Positions 1 through 9,063 of a stretch of DNA of 64,000 nucleotides are shown in pieces. Source of the stretch: JANXQG01 sp963709175 (lineage in GTDB: Bacteria; Planctomycetota; Planctomycetia; Pirellulales; Thermoguttaceae); the NCBI GenBank assembly GCA_963709175.1, contig CAVPVK010000010.1:1-64000 (forward strand), in the 5' to 3' direction. Positions within the stretch are counted from its first letter, which is position 1, and every line of letters begins with the position of its first letter. Under the pieces are notes generated by a model. The model saw only the letters and a list, made by a program, of their open reading frames with translations, was not told the DNA's origin and did not search any database. The position numbers were made by a program, and so were the translations under genes.

Positions 1-171
1 AATTACTTGGTTCCGAGAATTCTTGCGTCTTTTCAAGAATCTTAGGAGATTTTGGAGTCTCGACGGTATAGTAGGGCTCCTTCCAAACACAGGCAGGTGG
101 AAAGCCTCCACCGTAGTCCAGTTCGAGCCTTGTAGGCCGCCCGGACTGCCCGGAACAGGATAGGGGAGAAC

Positions 172-882
172 ATGAAAGAGCCAACATCCCGAGAATTGAC
201 CTCAAATCTGCGCCAGCCCAAAGCAGCGGAAAGTGGCCGAGCGAGTGCTTACATCAAGCATGCACCAGAGGAGTTGCGGCAAGGCGATCTCGTCATTCTT
301 TGCTGCCGTGTATCCACCTGTTCCCAAGACCACGACGGCAACTTACAAAGCCAAGTCGCGAACCTCACTGACCGTGCCAAACATTTTGGTGTCGAAATCC
401 TCGACGTAGTGCAATACGTCGGCTCCGGCACCGAACCCCTGTGGCTCTTCCGTGTTGCCGAATACGCGAAAAGACACGGGGCAAAGTTATTCGCCGAAAC
501 CACCGACCGCTTTATCCGGCACCCCGACTATCACAGCATCGCAAACCCAGACGCCCAGGCCGGCGAGCCAGAGCTACAATTATTCAACGCTGTACCAGGG
601 GGGTGACGCTTGTAACCGACTTTAACCCGAACGCGATTTCCGTCGAAGGTGCAATCGTATCAGCGCAAACGAGGCCAGAAATTCAAGGGCAATCACGGTG
701 GACGACCGCACGACCAGCCATGCAAGGACCGGAAGGCGGCTTGGCTGCCAATAGCGAAGAAATTGCGAGCCCGCGGTCTTTCCTATGAACGGGTCGCTGA
801 ATGGCTGAACAGAGTTGCCGACGGCTCGTTCGATGCCGTATGCACCGCAACAGTTTGGAACTGGCTCAATGAACGCATTTAA
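172..882 (+). pseudogene. Broken serine recombinase (resolvase-like)
   Basis: The first 135 or so codons read like the N-terminal part of a serine recombinase: a CRVSTCSQDHDGNLQSQ stretch (R-V-S plus the E/D-Q-rich segment) and a TTDRFIRHPDYHS segment. The frame stops at 604-606 (TGA). The matching continuation (VTLVTDFNPNA) is in the third frame, and the tail (SYQRKRGQKFKGNHGGRP, then a helix-turn-helix-like end with TATVWNWLNERI) is back in the first frame up to 882. Two indels, near 585 and near 640, therefore separate three consistent pieces. The start ATG at 172 follows GGGGAG. It is probably a dead or mis-sequenced recombinase of the same mobile element as the two intact recombinases at 6.2-9 kb. 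Family assignment is by motif only. Confidence 0.55.
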
Positions 883-1211
883 TTTTTTCACGATTCTCCG
901 AAGTTAACAGCCGAATCTTCATGGAATCCTGGGCGTTTCTAGGGTTATCGGGTTACCTCCGTCAGACCAAAACCATTACTATTACCAGTCAATTATCAGT
1001 TCACGAGTGAGTAGCATCTGAAGCCAATCTAGCCGCAGTAGCCGTAATCGTGGCAGCATCCACCCCATAGATGGGGTGTACGAGATAAGTTAGCTCAGTT
1101 AAAGAAACGTGAGGCATCAACATGGGCGGAATCAGTAGCAGGCACCATTGCCCGCATAACCACAAAACGGTAGAGTTCTACCGTTCTTAACTTCACCGTA
1201 AAGCCACTACC
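883..1211. other. Gene-free interval
   Basis: No credible coding sequence on either strand. The only structure seen is a palindrome near its right end (1166-1185), listed separately. Confidence 0.5.
1166..1185. promoter_or_regulatory. Operator-like palindrome
   Basis: AACGGTAGAGTTCTACCGTT: two 9-base arms that pair perfectly around a 2-base centre, 26 bases upstream of the ATG at 1212. The position and symmetry suit a repressor site for the following gene; no binding protein is identified. Confidence 0.4.
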
Positions 1212-1864
1212 ATGCAAGAAGAGCCGAACGATACGACATACAAAGGCCGAAAACCGCCATCGAAGGTCATTCGACAATGGTACGCAGAAGCCCGTGAGTT
1301 GGTGGCTTCTAACCGTCATCACGCCGAATTCGGAAATCATCAACGTCGGGCCATCCTCCACGCCAAGGAGGCAGGCGAGGCTCTGATGGAAGCCAAGGCA
1401 GAGTGCCATACAAGCAATGGACGAAGTTTCTAAGAAGCGAGTTCGTGGGTTCGGTTGAAACCGCCAGGGCCTACATGCGCGTTGCACGAAAATGGGACGA
1501 TCCACGAATACAGGAAGCGAGACAAGGCAGAATGACGCCGATGAGCATCGAAGGGTTGCTGGCTATCCTACGAAACACGCCATCGAAAACAAAGCAAGTG
1601 ATCACTGAACCTCAAAAAGCAACCGTTATGCGTCGGTCGATCCGGGATAAATTCGACAGTTACCTGCAAGAGCTGAAGCTTGAAGAATTGGACGTGTTGG
1701 ACCGTGGCTTTCGCGGTGCATCAAGAAACATGCACGAATGGGTGATGAATACGGTACTCGTGGAATACGAGGATACTGCCGCTGCCATCAACGCGACCTA
1801 CAGGCTGCATATCCAAATGATGGAGGCCGCCAAGAAGTCGAGGCACAAGGGGCGGAGGAGGTAA
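1212..1864 (+). pseudogene. DUF3102-like protein, frameshifted
   Basis: The first frame from ATG 1212 ends with AILHAKEAGEALMEAKAEC, and the second frame from about 1406 continues with PYKQWTKFLRSEF and TARAYMRVARKW. Together they give the pattern of DUF3102-type phage/plasmid proteins (AGELLIEAK...W..WL...C.FS.RTAQ.YMR.A). The join at about 1403 needs loss of one base or gain of two. Joined length is about 216 aa, with a basic C-terminus (KKSRHKGRRR). The second frame could only start by itself at GTG 1403, without a ribosome site. DUF3102 proteins are commonly linked to mobile elements, which fits the neighbourhood; their function is unknown. Confidence 0.5.
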
Positions 1865-2196
1865 CGGATTTACGCTTTCGCGTGCTACTGGAACCGACAT
1901 CCAGAAACGCCGCTACCACCGGAATCAGGGGTTCTCACCACGTAGGCTACCTAGTCATTGGCGGGTGGATTCAACACCGCAATCGCCTATTAGGGAAGCT
2001 CTATCTGCCGTCGGTTATCCGGGCCAAAAATAAGCCCGGTTTCCAGGCATAAGCGCGTCAAGGTACAAAGACCCTAGGTGCCGCGTGATAATCGATGTAA
2101 CCAGGGCTAAAACGGGTTTAATCGGGTAAAAAATCGAAGTGTCGGGCTGGGTCAAGCTGCACGACAGCGACCGTCAATCCACCCAAGGGCTTGCCG
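1865..2196. other. Gene-free interval
   Basis: Nothing recognisable: no conserved coding sequence, RNA gene or strong hairpin seen. Confidence 0.45.
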
Positions 2197-2484
2197 TCAA
2201 GTGACTTCCGGAATTGCAAGTAGTTTCTGTAATAGCTCGTCGCTATGCTCGCACTCGTCCCAGTAGCCCTCCATCACGAAATACGATTGAAGACCTCGCG
2301 GAGGGAATCGCGTATTATCCTCCGTATTCACTTTGATGGCGTCTGCGGTCTTGGGATCATCGCCAACCATGATGAGATAACGGGAACCATGCTTTGCGCG
2401 ACGACTTTCATTTCGTCTGACTTCCCACGTATGCCTCTCGATTTCAACAGACATACAAATACCAGTCGATGGAGATATCTTCAA
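2197..2484 (-). CDS. Hypothetical protein, last gene of a small overlapping operon
   Basis: A 95-aa ORF that I do not recognise. Its ATG overlaps the stop codon of the upstream minus-strand gene by 4 bases (ATGA, 2481-2484), a classic coupling arrangement and the main reason to accept it as a gene. The protein is mixed charged/hydrophobic with no signal peptide or membrane segment. The first few residues before MSVEIERHTW look less protein-like, so an internal start at that Met is possible. Confidence 0.5.
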   Translation of the reverse strand: MKISPSTGICMSVEIERHTWEVRRNESRRAKHGSRYLIMVGDDPKTADAIKVNTEDNTRFPPRGLQSYFVMEGYWDECEHSDELLQKLLAIPEVT

Positions 2485-2732
2485 CCTTCAACGGCTTCAC
2501 TCATTCTCAAATATCCACCTCGATAACGAGTGTGCAGCGCCCTCAGCCATGCTTCAGGCTGCTTGCTCGGATCAAGCGTTTCTCCTCGGACAAACACGTT
2601 GTCTTGCATGATGCTGAGCAGCAAACCGTTGTCTGGCGGGTCGCACCCAAGCAAGGAGCCGTCGAAGCTAATAGTGCCCACGTGCTCGCTTTTCATCTGC
2701 TTCAGCGTGTAAACGTCAACTGTCAGGTTCAT
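2481..2732 (-). CDS. Hypothetical protein
   Basis: 83 aa from the ATG at 2732 (MNLTVDVYTLKQMKSEHVG...). A longer reading to 2810 exists, but its first 26 residues are basic and low quality, and the 2732 start overlaps the previous gene's end (2716) by 17 bases, in keeping with the compact operon. The protein looks like a small soluble alpha/beta protein (HVGTISFDGSLLGCDPPDNG...). No family recognised. It overlaps the next gene by 4 bases. Confidence 0.55.
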   Translation of the reverse strand: MNLTVDVYTLKQMKSEHVGTISFDGSLLGCDPPDNGLLLSIMQDNVFVRGETLDPSKQPEAWLRALHTRYRGGYLRMSEAVEG

Positions 2733-2991
2733 TGTGGTTGCTCGAATCTGAATGCTCGTCGGGAGGGCTATCGCCGTTCTCTTTCTTCTGCGGACTCCAA
2801 GGCTTCCCATCCTTCATGAAAAATCCTCGGTCGTCTTTGAGCGTGATGGTCTTCATGGACGTGACAAACACGCCATCAGATGGCTCATCGTCGGCTTTGT
2901 CTTCGTCGTTCATTTTTTCTACTGGAATCGTCATCAATACACCCTTCCTCGCCTCGAACTTAATGCTCTTCGAACACAACTTCACCGCCAA
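2716..2991 (-). CDS. Hypothetical acidic protein
   Basis: 91 aa, starting 8 bases after the stop of the 52-aa gene upstream. It has an N-terminal segment with lysines (MAVKLCSKSIKFEARKG) and an acidic, proline- and serine-rich C-terminus (PPDEHSDSSNHNEPDS). No signal peptide or membrane span. No family recognised; it is accepted because it sits tightly inside a four-gene array on one strand. Confidence 0.5.
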   Translation of the reverse strand: MAVKLCSKSIKFEARKGVLMTIPVEKMNDEDKADDEPSDGVFVTSMKTITLKDDRGFFMKDGKPWSPQKKENGDSPPDEHSDSSNHNEPDS

Positions 2992-2999
2992 CTCAGCAG

Positions 3000-3158
3000 C
3001 TACTCGTGTAGCCTCTTGATTGCAGGCTGTGGATCTTCAGGGCCTGGGAAATCACTGAGCATACTTTTCAGCAGGTCTTCAACTTGCTTGTCGCTTGATT
3101 GCCAATGCCAGTCTTTCAGCGTTGCGACTGCGCCAAACACAATGATAGTGCATTCCAT
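3000..3158 (-). CDS. Small hypothetical protein (52 aa)
   Basis: A 52-aa ORF starting at ATG 3158 (MECTIIVFGAVATLKDWHWQ...) and ending at a TAG at 3000-3002. It leads the compact array at 2197-3158: it ends 8 bases before the next start, and the three following genes overlap each other. The N-terminus is a hydrophobic strand; the middle (DWHWQSSDKQVEDLLKSML) is amphipathic. Too short to assign a family. Confidence 0.4.
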   Translation of the reverse strand: MECTIIVFGAVATLKDWHWQSSDKQVEDLLKSMLSDFPGPEDPQPAIKRLHE

Positions 3159-3221
3159 AGGTCAGACTCCGTTTACGGATCTCGCTCCTCAGCAACGCTC
3201 TTCATAAGCTGCGTCTAGAGC

Positions 3222-3991
3222 CTATGGTTTGGCGGCTTCGCTCTTAGGTTCATCCGTGGCGGCGTCACTGGAAACGATCTTCACAGTAGCGTCCTTGAAC
3301 GACAAGCTAACAGCAGGGGGATGCGTGTGAGTGCCACCCCAGGAAAACGCCAAATGGCCCGGTGTCGGTTCGTTTTCATTTTTCTCTGTTGCTGCTTGCC
3401 CGAATCCTACTGTCACCTGCCCATCCTGGACCTGTTCGATTTCGAGCCATCCTTCCAGTCTTCTTGTCTTCGTATCGGCCCCGTTTGGCAGGTTTTGGGA
3501 GAAGTCTTGTCGGTAAGCGTCACCGTTACGAGAAGTCGGTCCTTGGTCTTGTCGAGCGAAAGAATATCCTTTTCAGGAAGACTCCATTCAACATATCTTT
3601 AGCGTGCCAAATTTGATCATGGTCGAGTGCGGCGTTACGATCCCCACTTTGTAATTGCCGTAGAATCGCTCGCGTTGACCCTAACACAGTTATGCCCCCG
3701 AAAATAATCGATGTTTGCAGGATAGCTGTTGCCCTTCTTAACTTCCTCGATCGCGTAACGGAGTGAGACGGTTCGACTATCGTATTTCGTACGGAATTCG
3801 TTCACTGCCTCCTGCTGACGCGCCTCCTTCTGCACGGCCGTTGCATCCTTGTCACTAGCGATCTGGTTGACCCGATCGACAAGGGCCTTAATGGCATCGC
3901 TCGGAATCGGCTCCGGTTCCGCTGCCATGAGCCTTGTGGCGACCGCCCCGACGCAAGCCACCACGAACATCACCGGAATGTACCTGGTCAT
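3222..3991 (-). pseudogene. Exported protein, frameshifted
   Basis: Starts at ATG 3991 with a signal peptide (MTRYIPVMFVVACVGAVATRL, then MAAEPEP), followed by a helical region rich in E/Q/K (about residues 30-85). The first frame stops at 3635. The other two frames continue plausibly (NYKVGIVTPHSTMIKFGTLK; DILSLDKTKDRLLVTVTLTD; EIEQVQDGQVTVGFGQ) to a stop at 3222, giving about 255 aa in total with at least three breaks between 3660 and 3430. I do not recognise the family. It may be an exported planctomycete protein of unknown role caught in the element, now decaying or badly sequenced. Confidence 0.45.
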
Positions 3992-4073
3992 CGCACTTCC
4001 TTTCTCAATCTGAGTGAAACTATCGCAAGCCGCCCGTGCCTACGGGGGCTTTCATCGCTATATGGCGCCTCCC

Positions 4074-5134
4074 TCACTTCCCTTTCATCCTCTCGTCAAA
4101 CGCCTTCCGCATAATGTCCGTAAGGAATTGGGAATGCTCTTCAACGTCTGCCGGAAGCAGTCTAAAGTTGTAGGAATCATCCTTCGTCCGCGTGTAGCCG
4201 ATCCCCTTCTTCTTCATCTCCTTCTCAAGATCGTCAGATTTGGCAATGCGAACGTCCATGCTCACGGCCTTCTTCTGTGGTTCGAATACTACGAAAGTGT
4301 TAGGCCGTCCGTCCTGAACCAAACCCAAGTACGCTTTGTTGAAGGCCAGTTCCATCGAAGGGGCGAAAGCGCGGATCAACTTCAAAAGCCGGTCTGCCAA
4401 CGCGACCGTTTCCGGCGTAGCGTCGGTCTCCCAACTCGCCCTGGAGACGCCACCTTTTTCTCCGACCGAATGGGGGCGGAACGTAATTGAGGTGTGCAGT
4501 CGGCTCAGACTTGCCCGTATCTCTGCTAGCGTAAGGTGCTTGGGGGTCAATTCTTTGACGCACTTCTTGACGAAAGAAACGAGCAGAGAACGGGACTCGG
4601 CGTCGTGTGAAAAGAGCTTTTCAATCGCGGCATGAACTTGGCTATCGACAAAGTGGATCTGCCACCGCACTGCGAGGTCGTCGATCCGCCCTTTGAAAGC
4701 AACGCCAAGGTTTCTTCAGCCGGGTCGGCCGGATTGGTGAGGTTCACACGGCGAAACAACTTTTGTTCAAATGGAACCGGAACGCTCGCATTGTAAATTC
4801 GGTACTCGTCACCGTTCGTAACTACGACCCAGGTGACTCCGCAGACGCCGGCATATCCCATGATCTGGTCCGCGCACTTGTCCAGGCTTTGCCCCAGAGC
4901 CTTGGCCTCCACCAACAGAATGGGAATTGGGCTTCCCGCGAGGAGTAGAGCATAGTCAACCGGGTTGTTTGAGGATTTCAGCCTGAATTCAAGCGAGACC
5001 TCGTCCAGGTTGCCAACGGGCCAGCCTAACGCACAAAGGACCGGATTGATTAGGGCCACTTTCGTATCTTCTTCACTCAGGTTCTTTTTCTTGGCCCGAA
5101 CCTTGGCAATCTTGGCTCGAACGCATTCGAGCAC
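4074..5134 (-). pseudogene. HsdR-N-like (type I restriction-related) protein, frameshifted
   Basis: The N-terminal 165 residues from ATG 5134 have the type I restriction endonuclease N-domain pattern: EEDTKVALINPVLCALGW, then a D-E-V-S-L-E-F segment, PVDYALLL, LLVEAKALGQSLDKCADQI and WVVVTNGDEYRIYN (the D...E-x-K nuclease-fold core). The frame is lost at about 4685 in an AAAGGGCGG run. The other frame continues (RIDDLAVRWQIHFVDSQ...) through a helical C-terminal domain to 4074. Joined length is about 352 aa, far shorter than HsdR, and no helicase motifs are present. It therefore belongs to the stand-alone HSDR_N class, often found in defence and mobile regions, not to a complete R subunit. 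The break looks like loss of one G. Confidence 0.55.
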
Positions 5135-5509
5135 TTTCAGACAAGGAATTCGTTCATTTCACCCCGCAAATTTCGGTTGGCTGATGTGGCTTGGCCACAA
5201 CAAAACAGGGAGCACACCGTCCGCACTCCCGGGAAGCCCTGCAACAGGCCGAGCAGAAACAACGTCCGGCGGCTCCCATACGGGGAGCCAGCCAAGACGC
5301 CTATCTGCTCTGAAAGTGTTGCAGTTTTCCCGAGACGGCGAAAAGGTATGGCTAATCGATTATCGTGTTGAGTAGGTGGTCACCTCTGGTTTTCGGTTCG
5401 TGGGCGGGTCAGAAAGGAGACCCGCAACCATTAGTCTAGCTACGTTACCGGGAAAGTGGAAGCAAGGGGGGGGCCAAGTTTTGCCCCCGCTATGCTATGC
5501 CCTGGACGA
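5135..5509. other. Gene-free interval with a small hairpin
   Basis: No credible gene. A 7-bp stem (GCGGGTC...GACCCGC, 5404-5425) and a G run at 5468-5475 are the only features seen. Confidence 0.45.
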
Positions 5510-5788
5510 CTAGGACGCTTTGCGGCTGATCGTCTTCGTGTGGACCTCCTCCACGGCGACCACGCCCAACGCTTGGGCGACTTTCAGAACGTCGTTGACC
5601 CAGTCCCGCGACTTCTGTAGGTCACTGGAACCACCCGCTTGGGTGTAAAAGGCGTCGGCCGCCTTGACCAAATCCTCCGTAGTGGTCTGGTCAGTCATGC
5701 CCTTGATTGCCATTGCAGCGGCAGCCATGCGGCTCAACTTCTTGGGCTTTGGGGCTGTGGGCTGCGGAGTGGTGGGTTTCTTCGCCAT
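5510..5788 (-). CDS. Hypothetical small protein with Pro/Lys-rich N-terminus
   Basis: 92 aa from ATG 5788, preceded by an AAGGAG ribosome site. The N-terminus is a proline/lysine/threonine tail (MAKKPTTPQPTAPKPKK), followed by a helical domain (MAAAAMAIKGMTD... SRDWVNDVLKVAQALGVVAVEEV). No signal peptide or membrane span. The good ribosome site and clean composition support a real gene. Function unknown; the basic tail might bind nucleic acid, which is only a guess. Confidence 0.55.
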   Translation of the reverse strand: MAKKPTTPQPTAPKPKKLSRMAAAAMAIKGMTDQTTTEDLVKAADAFYTQAGGSSDLQKSRDWVNDVLKVAQALGVVAVEEVHTKTISRKAS

Positions 5789-6096
5789 GGTCTTGTTCTC
5801 CTTGAAATGGGGGTATTTGAAGCACCGACAGAGGAAAATTGTGCCTCTCAGTAGAATTTTATGTGACCACCCAAAAGAATAAAGCCCTCAATTTGCGAAA
5901 ATCTGAAAAGAATTTGCCCAAAACCAGCCAGCCTCGGGAGTATAAGGGCGCAACGGTTGTGAACACGACCAAGAGACGTGAGACGGTGGCAAAACCATAA
6001 AGTATCAACCGTCCAAAAACGAGGACCGTTTTCTTCCCGATTTTGGTACTTCCACGGCACATGTTAATTCATAAAGTTTTTAGTAAAAATGATCCT
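5789..6096. other. Gene-free, AT-richer spacer upstream of the resolvase
   Basis: No credible coding sequence. Base composition is clearly more AT-rich than the rest of the window, consistent with mobile DNA and with a promoter region. Confidence 0.5.
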
Positions 6097-6125
6097 TTAT
6101 TTTCTGTTGGCGCCGGCCCTATAAT
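6097..6125 (+). promoter_or_regulatory. Candidate sigma-70 promoter of the resolvase gene
   Basis: A perfect -10 hexamer TATAAT at 6120-6125, about 50 bases before the resolvase start, with a weak -35 (TTATTT, 6097-6102) 17 bases upstream. Confidence 0.45.
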
Positions 6126-6176
6126 GAATGAGTGGACAAAAGTTCACTTAACCCCGACCCAATGGAGACCAAGAGA

Positions 6177-6779
6177 ATGACAAAGCACATTGCGATCTAC
6201 GTTCGAGTATCGAGCAGCGGACAGGACACCAAGAGCCAGGAACCGGACTTGACCCAGTGGGCAAGCTCCCGAGAGGGGCCAGTCGTCTGGTACAAGGACA
6301 CGGCAACCGGCAAGAACATGGACCGCCCCGGCTGGGTCAAGCTGGAAACCGCAATCCACAAGGGGCAGGTTTCGGCCGTGGTTGTCTGGCGTATCGACCG
6401 GCTAGGCCGCACGGCGAAGGGGCTTACCGCCCTGTTTCACGACCTGCACGAACGTAAGGTAAACCTTGTCAGCCTGAAAGACGGGCTGGACCTATCGACC
6501 TCCGCCGGTCGTCTCATGGCGAACGTCCTCGCATCGGTTGCGCAATTCGAAACCGAAATTCGGGGCGAGCGCGTAGCCGCCGGACAAGCCGTTGCCCGTG
6601 CAAACGGCAAGCGATGGGGCGGCAGCAAGCTGGGTGTCCGCAAAAAAGTCACACCAACGCAAGAGAAGGCCGTCCGGCGAATGAAAGAGGAAGGGGAGGC
6701 AGTTACCGCAATTGCCCATGCTGTCGGCCTTTCAATTCCCACAGTTTACAGCATTTTGAAGGCCGAAATCTGTCCATAA
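6177..6779 (+). CDS. Small serine recombinase (resolvase/invertase family)
   Basis: About 200 aa, of typical length for resolvase/invertase. The catalytic domain shows IAIYVRVSSSGQDTKSQ (nucleophile Ser in RVSS), TGKNMDRPGW, VVVWRIDRLGRTAKGL and the LASVAQFETEIRGERVAAG helix leading to the DNA-binding arm. A C-terminal helix-turn-helix follows (AVTAIAHAVGLSIPTVYSIL). The ATG at 6177 is preferred over the in-frame GTG 6132 and ATG 6162, because GGAG lies 10 bases upstream of it and the family starts at this point. It probably resolves or inverts DNA for the element that also holds the large recombinase 130 bases downstream. All catalytic-region motifs look intact. Confidence 0.85.
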   Translation: MTKHIAIYVRVSSSGQDTKSQEPDLTQWASSREGPVVWYKDTATGKNMDRPGWVKLETAIHKGQVSAVVVWRIDRLGRTAKGLTALFHDLHERKVNLVSLKDGLDLSTSAGRLMANVLASVAQFETEIRGERVAAGQAVARANGKRWGGSKLGVRKKVTPTQEKAVRRMKEEGEAVTAIAHAVGLSIPTVYSILKAEICP

Positions 6780-6795
6780 GAACATAAGACAACAT

Positions 6796-6869
6796 GAGGG
6801 CGGCACGGTGCGGGATTGATCCACCGAGCCGGGCTGTTTCAAACTTGACCGGACAGCCAAGCCGCCCTC
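6796..6869. repeat. 9-bp inverted repeat between the two recombinase genes
   Basis: GAGGGCGGC (6796-6804) pairs exactly with GCCGCCCTC (6861-6869). It lies between the resolvase stop and the large recombinase ribosome site, so it may be a resolution site arm or a weak terminator/attenuator. Confidence 0.35.
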
Positions 6870-6905
6870 TATTTCCTGAATACGGTCAAGAGGAGGTCAA
6901 GGAAT

Positions 6906-8957
6906 ATGCACAAGGCAAAGGACGAAACGAAAGGCGAGACGGTCGATGCCGTCTTCATTCGCAAGAGTTCGCGGGAGCAGGATGAAAACGGACAAATCGC
7001 CAACGTCAAAGTCATGCTCCAGGATGTTGGCGTGAACGTGCTCAGTGACTACTGGTTTATGGGCACGGTCAGTAGGCGGAAGGTTAGAGCCAATGCCGAT
7101 TTTCTCCGGCTACTGGAATTGATCGAGAACGACCGTGTTCGCACGGTGTATGTCGAATCCCAAGACCGTTGGGGCACGAAGGATCGGCCCGAGCTTTTCT
7201 CCCTCTTGGGTACCCTTCGCGACCACGGAACCAAACTGTTTGACCTACGCGCCAAGAAAGACCTTACCGAGCGCGACTTTGCCACGGAGTTGCTCGCTTT
7301 CGTCAGTAGCGTCAAGAGTGAGAAGGAATTGCAGGACATTTCCTATCGCTCACTGAGAAGCCGAGTCCAGCAATTTACGGAGACCGGTTCCTGGCCCACG
7401 GGGACCCACCCCTACGGTTTCGGCAAGGCGTGTTACGCGCCCGATGGCACGCTGAAATGGGAGTGGCACCCAGTTAATCGAAAGATCGGGCAGCTATTCT
7501 TCCCGGCACCAGGCGGCCAATTAACCCCCGGACCCGCAAACGTCAGGATTCCCCGAAAAGACAAGCGAGACATTACCAAACTGGTGCCAAACCGTAACGC
7601 GAACTATGTGCGGGCCGTGCAACTGGTATTCGACCTTTATACGCGGGTCGGGCTTTCCCGGCGACAGATTGCGATTCGACTGAACGCGGAGGGGCTCTTG
7701 TTCAATGGCACGACGTTCGCCCATACGAACATTACCGACATTCTCCAAAACCCAGCCTACGCAGGTGACACGGTATTTGGCAAATTGCAGACGGGTGAAC
7801 TTCATACCTTCGATGCGAAGGGATTGATCGTCGAGGTTAAGAAAGTGCCGGTCAATCACCACCGCGACATTTCGCTGTGTCTAGTCAAGCCGGACACGCA
7901 CAAGCCGCTCGTGGATCGCAAAACGTGGGACCTAGCCAAGCAGAAGCTATCCGCCGAGGGTGAGCGGACGAGCCACGCCCCCCGAAATCCAGCCTATTAT
8001 CTGAAGCAGATTTTCGTCTGTGGTCATTGCGGCCGAAGTATGTCGCCCTGTACGGACGCGAAATCGAACGGTCAGCGGACTATATTCTACGTCTGTTCCA
8101 GCTTCCTCAAGGGAAGAATAAACGGCGTGCCTGTTCAGTGCGGCTACCAGCGTATCACGCACGAGGATGCCGAACGGTTGTTGCTGGACAAGATTAAGGA
8201 ATTGAGTCTTCCATTCGATGAGGCGGCCAGCGGTTCCGCGAGAGAGAATCTCCAATCGCAACTCGCTCGGCTGGGCGACGATTCTGAAGTGTCAAGAGAA
8301 AGATGGTGTGAGTGGTTATCCGAGGGGGTGGATGCCTTGTTGGTCTACATCAAGGACGCTTACGGCCTGAGCGGGGATGCCTTGCAAACGATTGAATACG
8401 CAGCCAAGGACTTTTACAAATTGGGCGGCAAGTTATCGCATCGCTACTGCAAAACATTGCCAATGGTCCTGGCCGAGTTTGGAAAGGCCGTGCGGGAAGC
8501 GGAGAAGGCCGCAGTCGAGGCGGCGAAACAGAATGTGGCTAAATTGCGGGAAGAACACCGTATCCTGACGCTCAATTGGGGCAAGGCCACCGACGCGATG
8601 CAGGCTGTGCTGAAACAGGAAATCGAGCGGTTGGAGCAAGAGCTTCGTGGGGCTGAGCCCCAGACATTGCCCCTTTCGGAGCGATTCAAGCGGCTATACG
8701 AGGTAGAAGCGGACAGGGACGCCGAACGAAACCGCCTGAAAACCGAGTGGCCGACGCTGGAATGCCGGGAGAAGGGAGAAGCACTCCGGCGATTGTTCCA
8801 TACCGTCAAGCTTTACTGGGATCGCACGTTTCACCCGTCCGAGAAGAAGCCCGGCCGTCCGCGTAAGACGAAGCGGGAAGGGCGTTATAGTTACGCCCTT
8901 CGTCGGGACCGGATCGAGTGGCGTTTAGCGAGTTCCGATTCGGGAATATCTTGGTGA
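6906..8957 (+). CDS. Large serine recombinase (integrase of the element)
   Basis: 683 aa with a strong GAGGAGGT ribosome site before ATG 6906. Order: N-terminal catalytic domain (VDAVFIRKSSREQDENGQ with the nucleophile Ser; VESQDRWGTKD; ELLAFVSSVKSEKEL), recombinase domain (PYGFGK..., LSRRQIAIRLNAEGL, NITDILQNPAYAGD), zinc ribbon (CGHCGRSMSPC... YVCSS...VQCGYQRI), then a long coiled-coil region and a basic end. In the first motif RKSS replaces the usual RVSS. This family integrates phages and conjugative elements at single att sites. Its last codon and stop lie inside nfo sequence, so the gene sits at the very edge of the element. No frame break is seen, so the enzyme may be active. Confidence 0.85.
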   Translation: MHKAKDETKGETVDAVFIRKSSREQDENGQIANVKVMLQDVGVNVLSDYWFMGTVSRRKVRANADFLRLLELIENDRVRTVYVESQDRWGTKDRPELFSLLGTLRDHGTKLFDLRAKKDLTERDFATELLAFVSSVKSEKELQDISYRSLRSRVQQFTETGSWPTGTHPYGFGKACYAPDGTLKWEWHPVNRKIGQLFFPAPGGQLTPGPANVRIPRKDKRDITKLVPNRNANYVRAVQLVFDLYTRVGLSRRQIAIRLNAEGLLFNGTTFAHTNITDILQNPAYAGDTVFGKLQTGELHTFDAKGLIVEVKKVPVNHHRDISLCLVKPDTHKPLVDRKTWDLAKQKLSAEGERTSHAPRNPAYYLKQIFVCGHCGRSMSPCTDAKSNGQRTIFYVCSSFLKGRINGVPVQCGYQRITHEDAERLLLDKIKELSLPFDEAASGSARENLQSQLARLGDDSEVSRERWCEWLSEGVDALLVYIKDAYGLSGDALQTIEYAAKDFYKLGGKLSHRYCKTLPMVLAEFGKAVREAEKAAVEAAKQNVAKLREEHRILTLNWGKATDAMQAVLKQEIERLEQELRGAEPQTLPLSERFKRLYEVEADRDAERNRLKTEWPTLECREKGEALRRLFHTVKLYWDRTFHPSEKKPGRPRKTKREGRYSYALRRDRIEWRLASSDSGISW

Positions 8958-8960
8958 AGA
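8944..8960. other. Putative attachment-site junction (attR) in nfo
   Basis: Reading nfo on the minus strand from 9063, family similarity runs through ...VIQVFTK (Lys codon 8952-8950) and then stops abruptly (IFPNRNS instead of the usual NNNQW). The stop codon of the large recombinase (8955-8957) lies on the nfo side. The crossover is therefore inferred within about 8944-8960. The exact core dinucleotide cannot be read without the left end. Confidence 0.55.
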
Positions 8961-9063
8961 CCTGGATCACTCGGCAGCCAGTCCCCTGGCCGATTTCCAC
9001 GGCCTTGTGGTATCCGCCGGCGATCGATTGATGCGCCCCGAGCATGGGCAAGCTACTGGACAT
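8950..9063 (-). pseudogene. nfo: 5' fragment of endonuclease IV gene
   Basis: The first 38 codons from ATG 9063 give MSSSLPMLGAHQSIAGGYHK..., the N-terminus of apurinic endonuclease IV (LGAHxSIAGG, then VQ-x-FTK). After FTK the family sequence ends, and the frame runs on into element DNA to a stop at 8806. The remaining 240 or so residues are absent from the window and should lie beyond the left end of the element. The gene is therefore split by integration; DNA repair by this enzyme would be lost unless excision occurs or another copy exists. Confidence 0.7.

Noticed and set aside
249..503. Minus-strand ORF inside the resolvase relic
   Set aside because: Overlaps the better supported recombinase frame and has no motif or ribosome site.
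4074..5134. Complete type I restriction R subunit
   Set aside because: Only the N-terminal nuclease-like domain is present; no helicase motifs, no hsdM or hsdS nearby.
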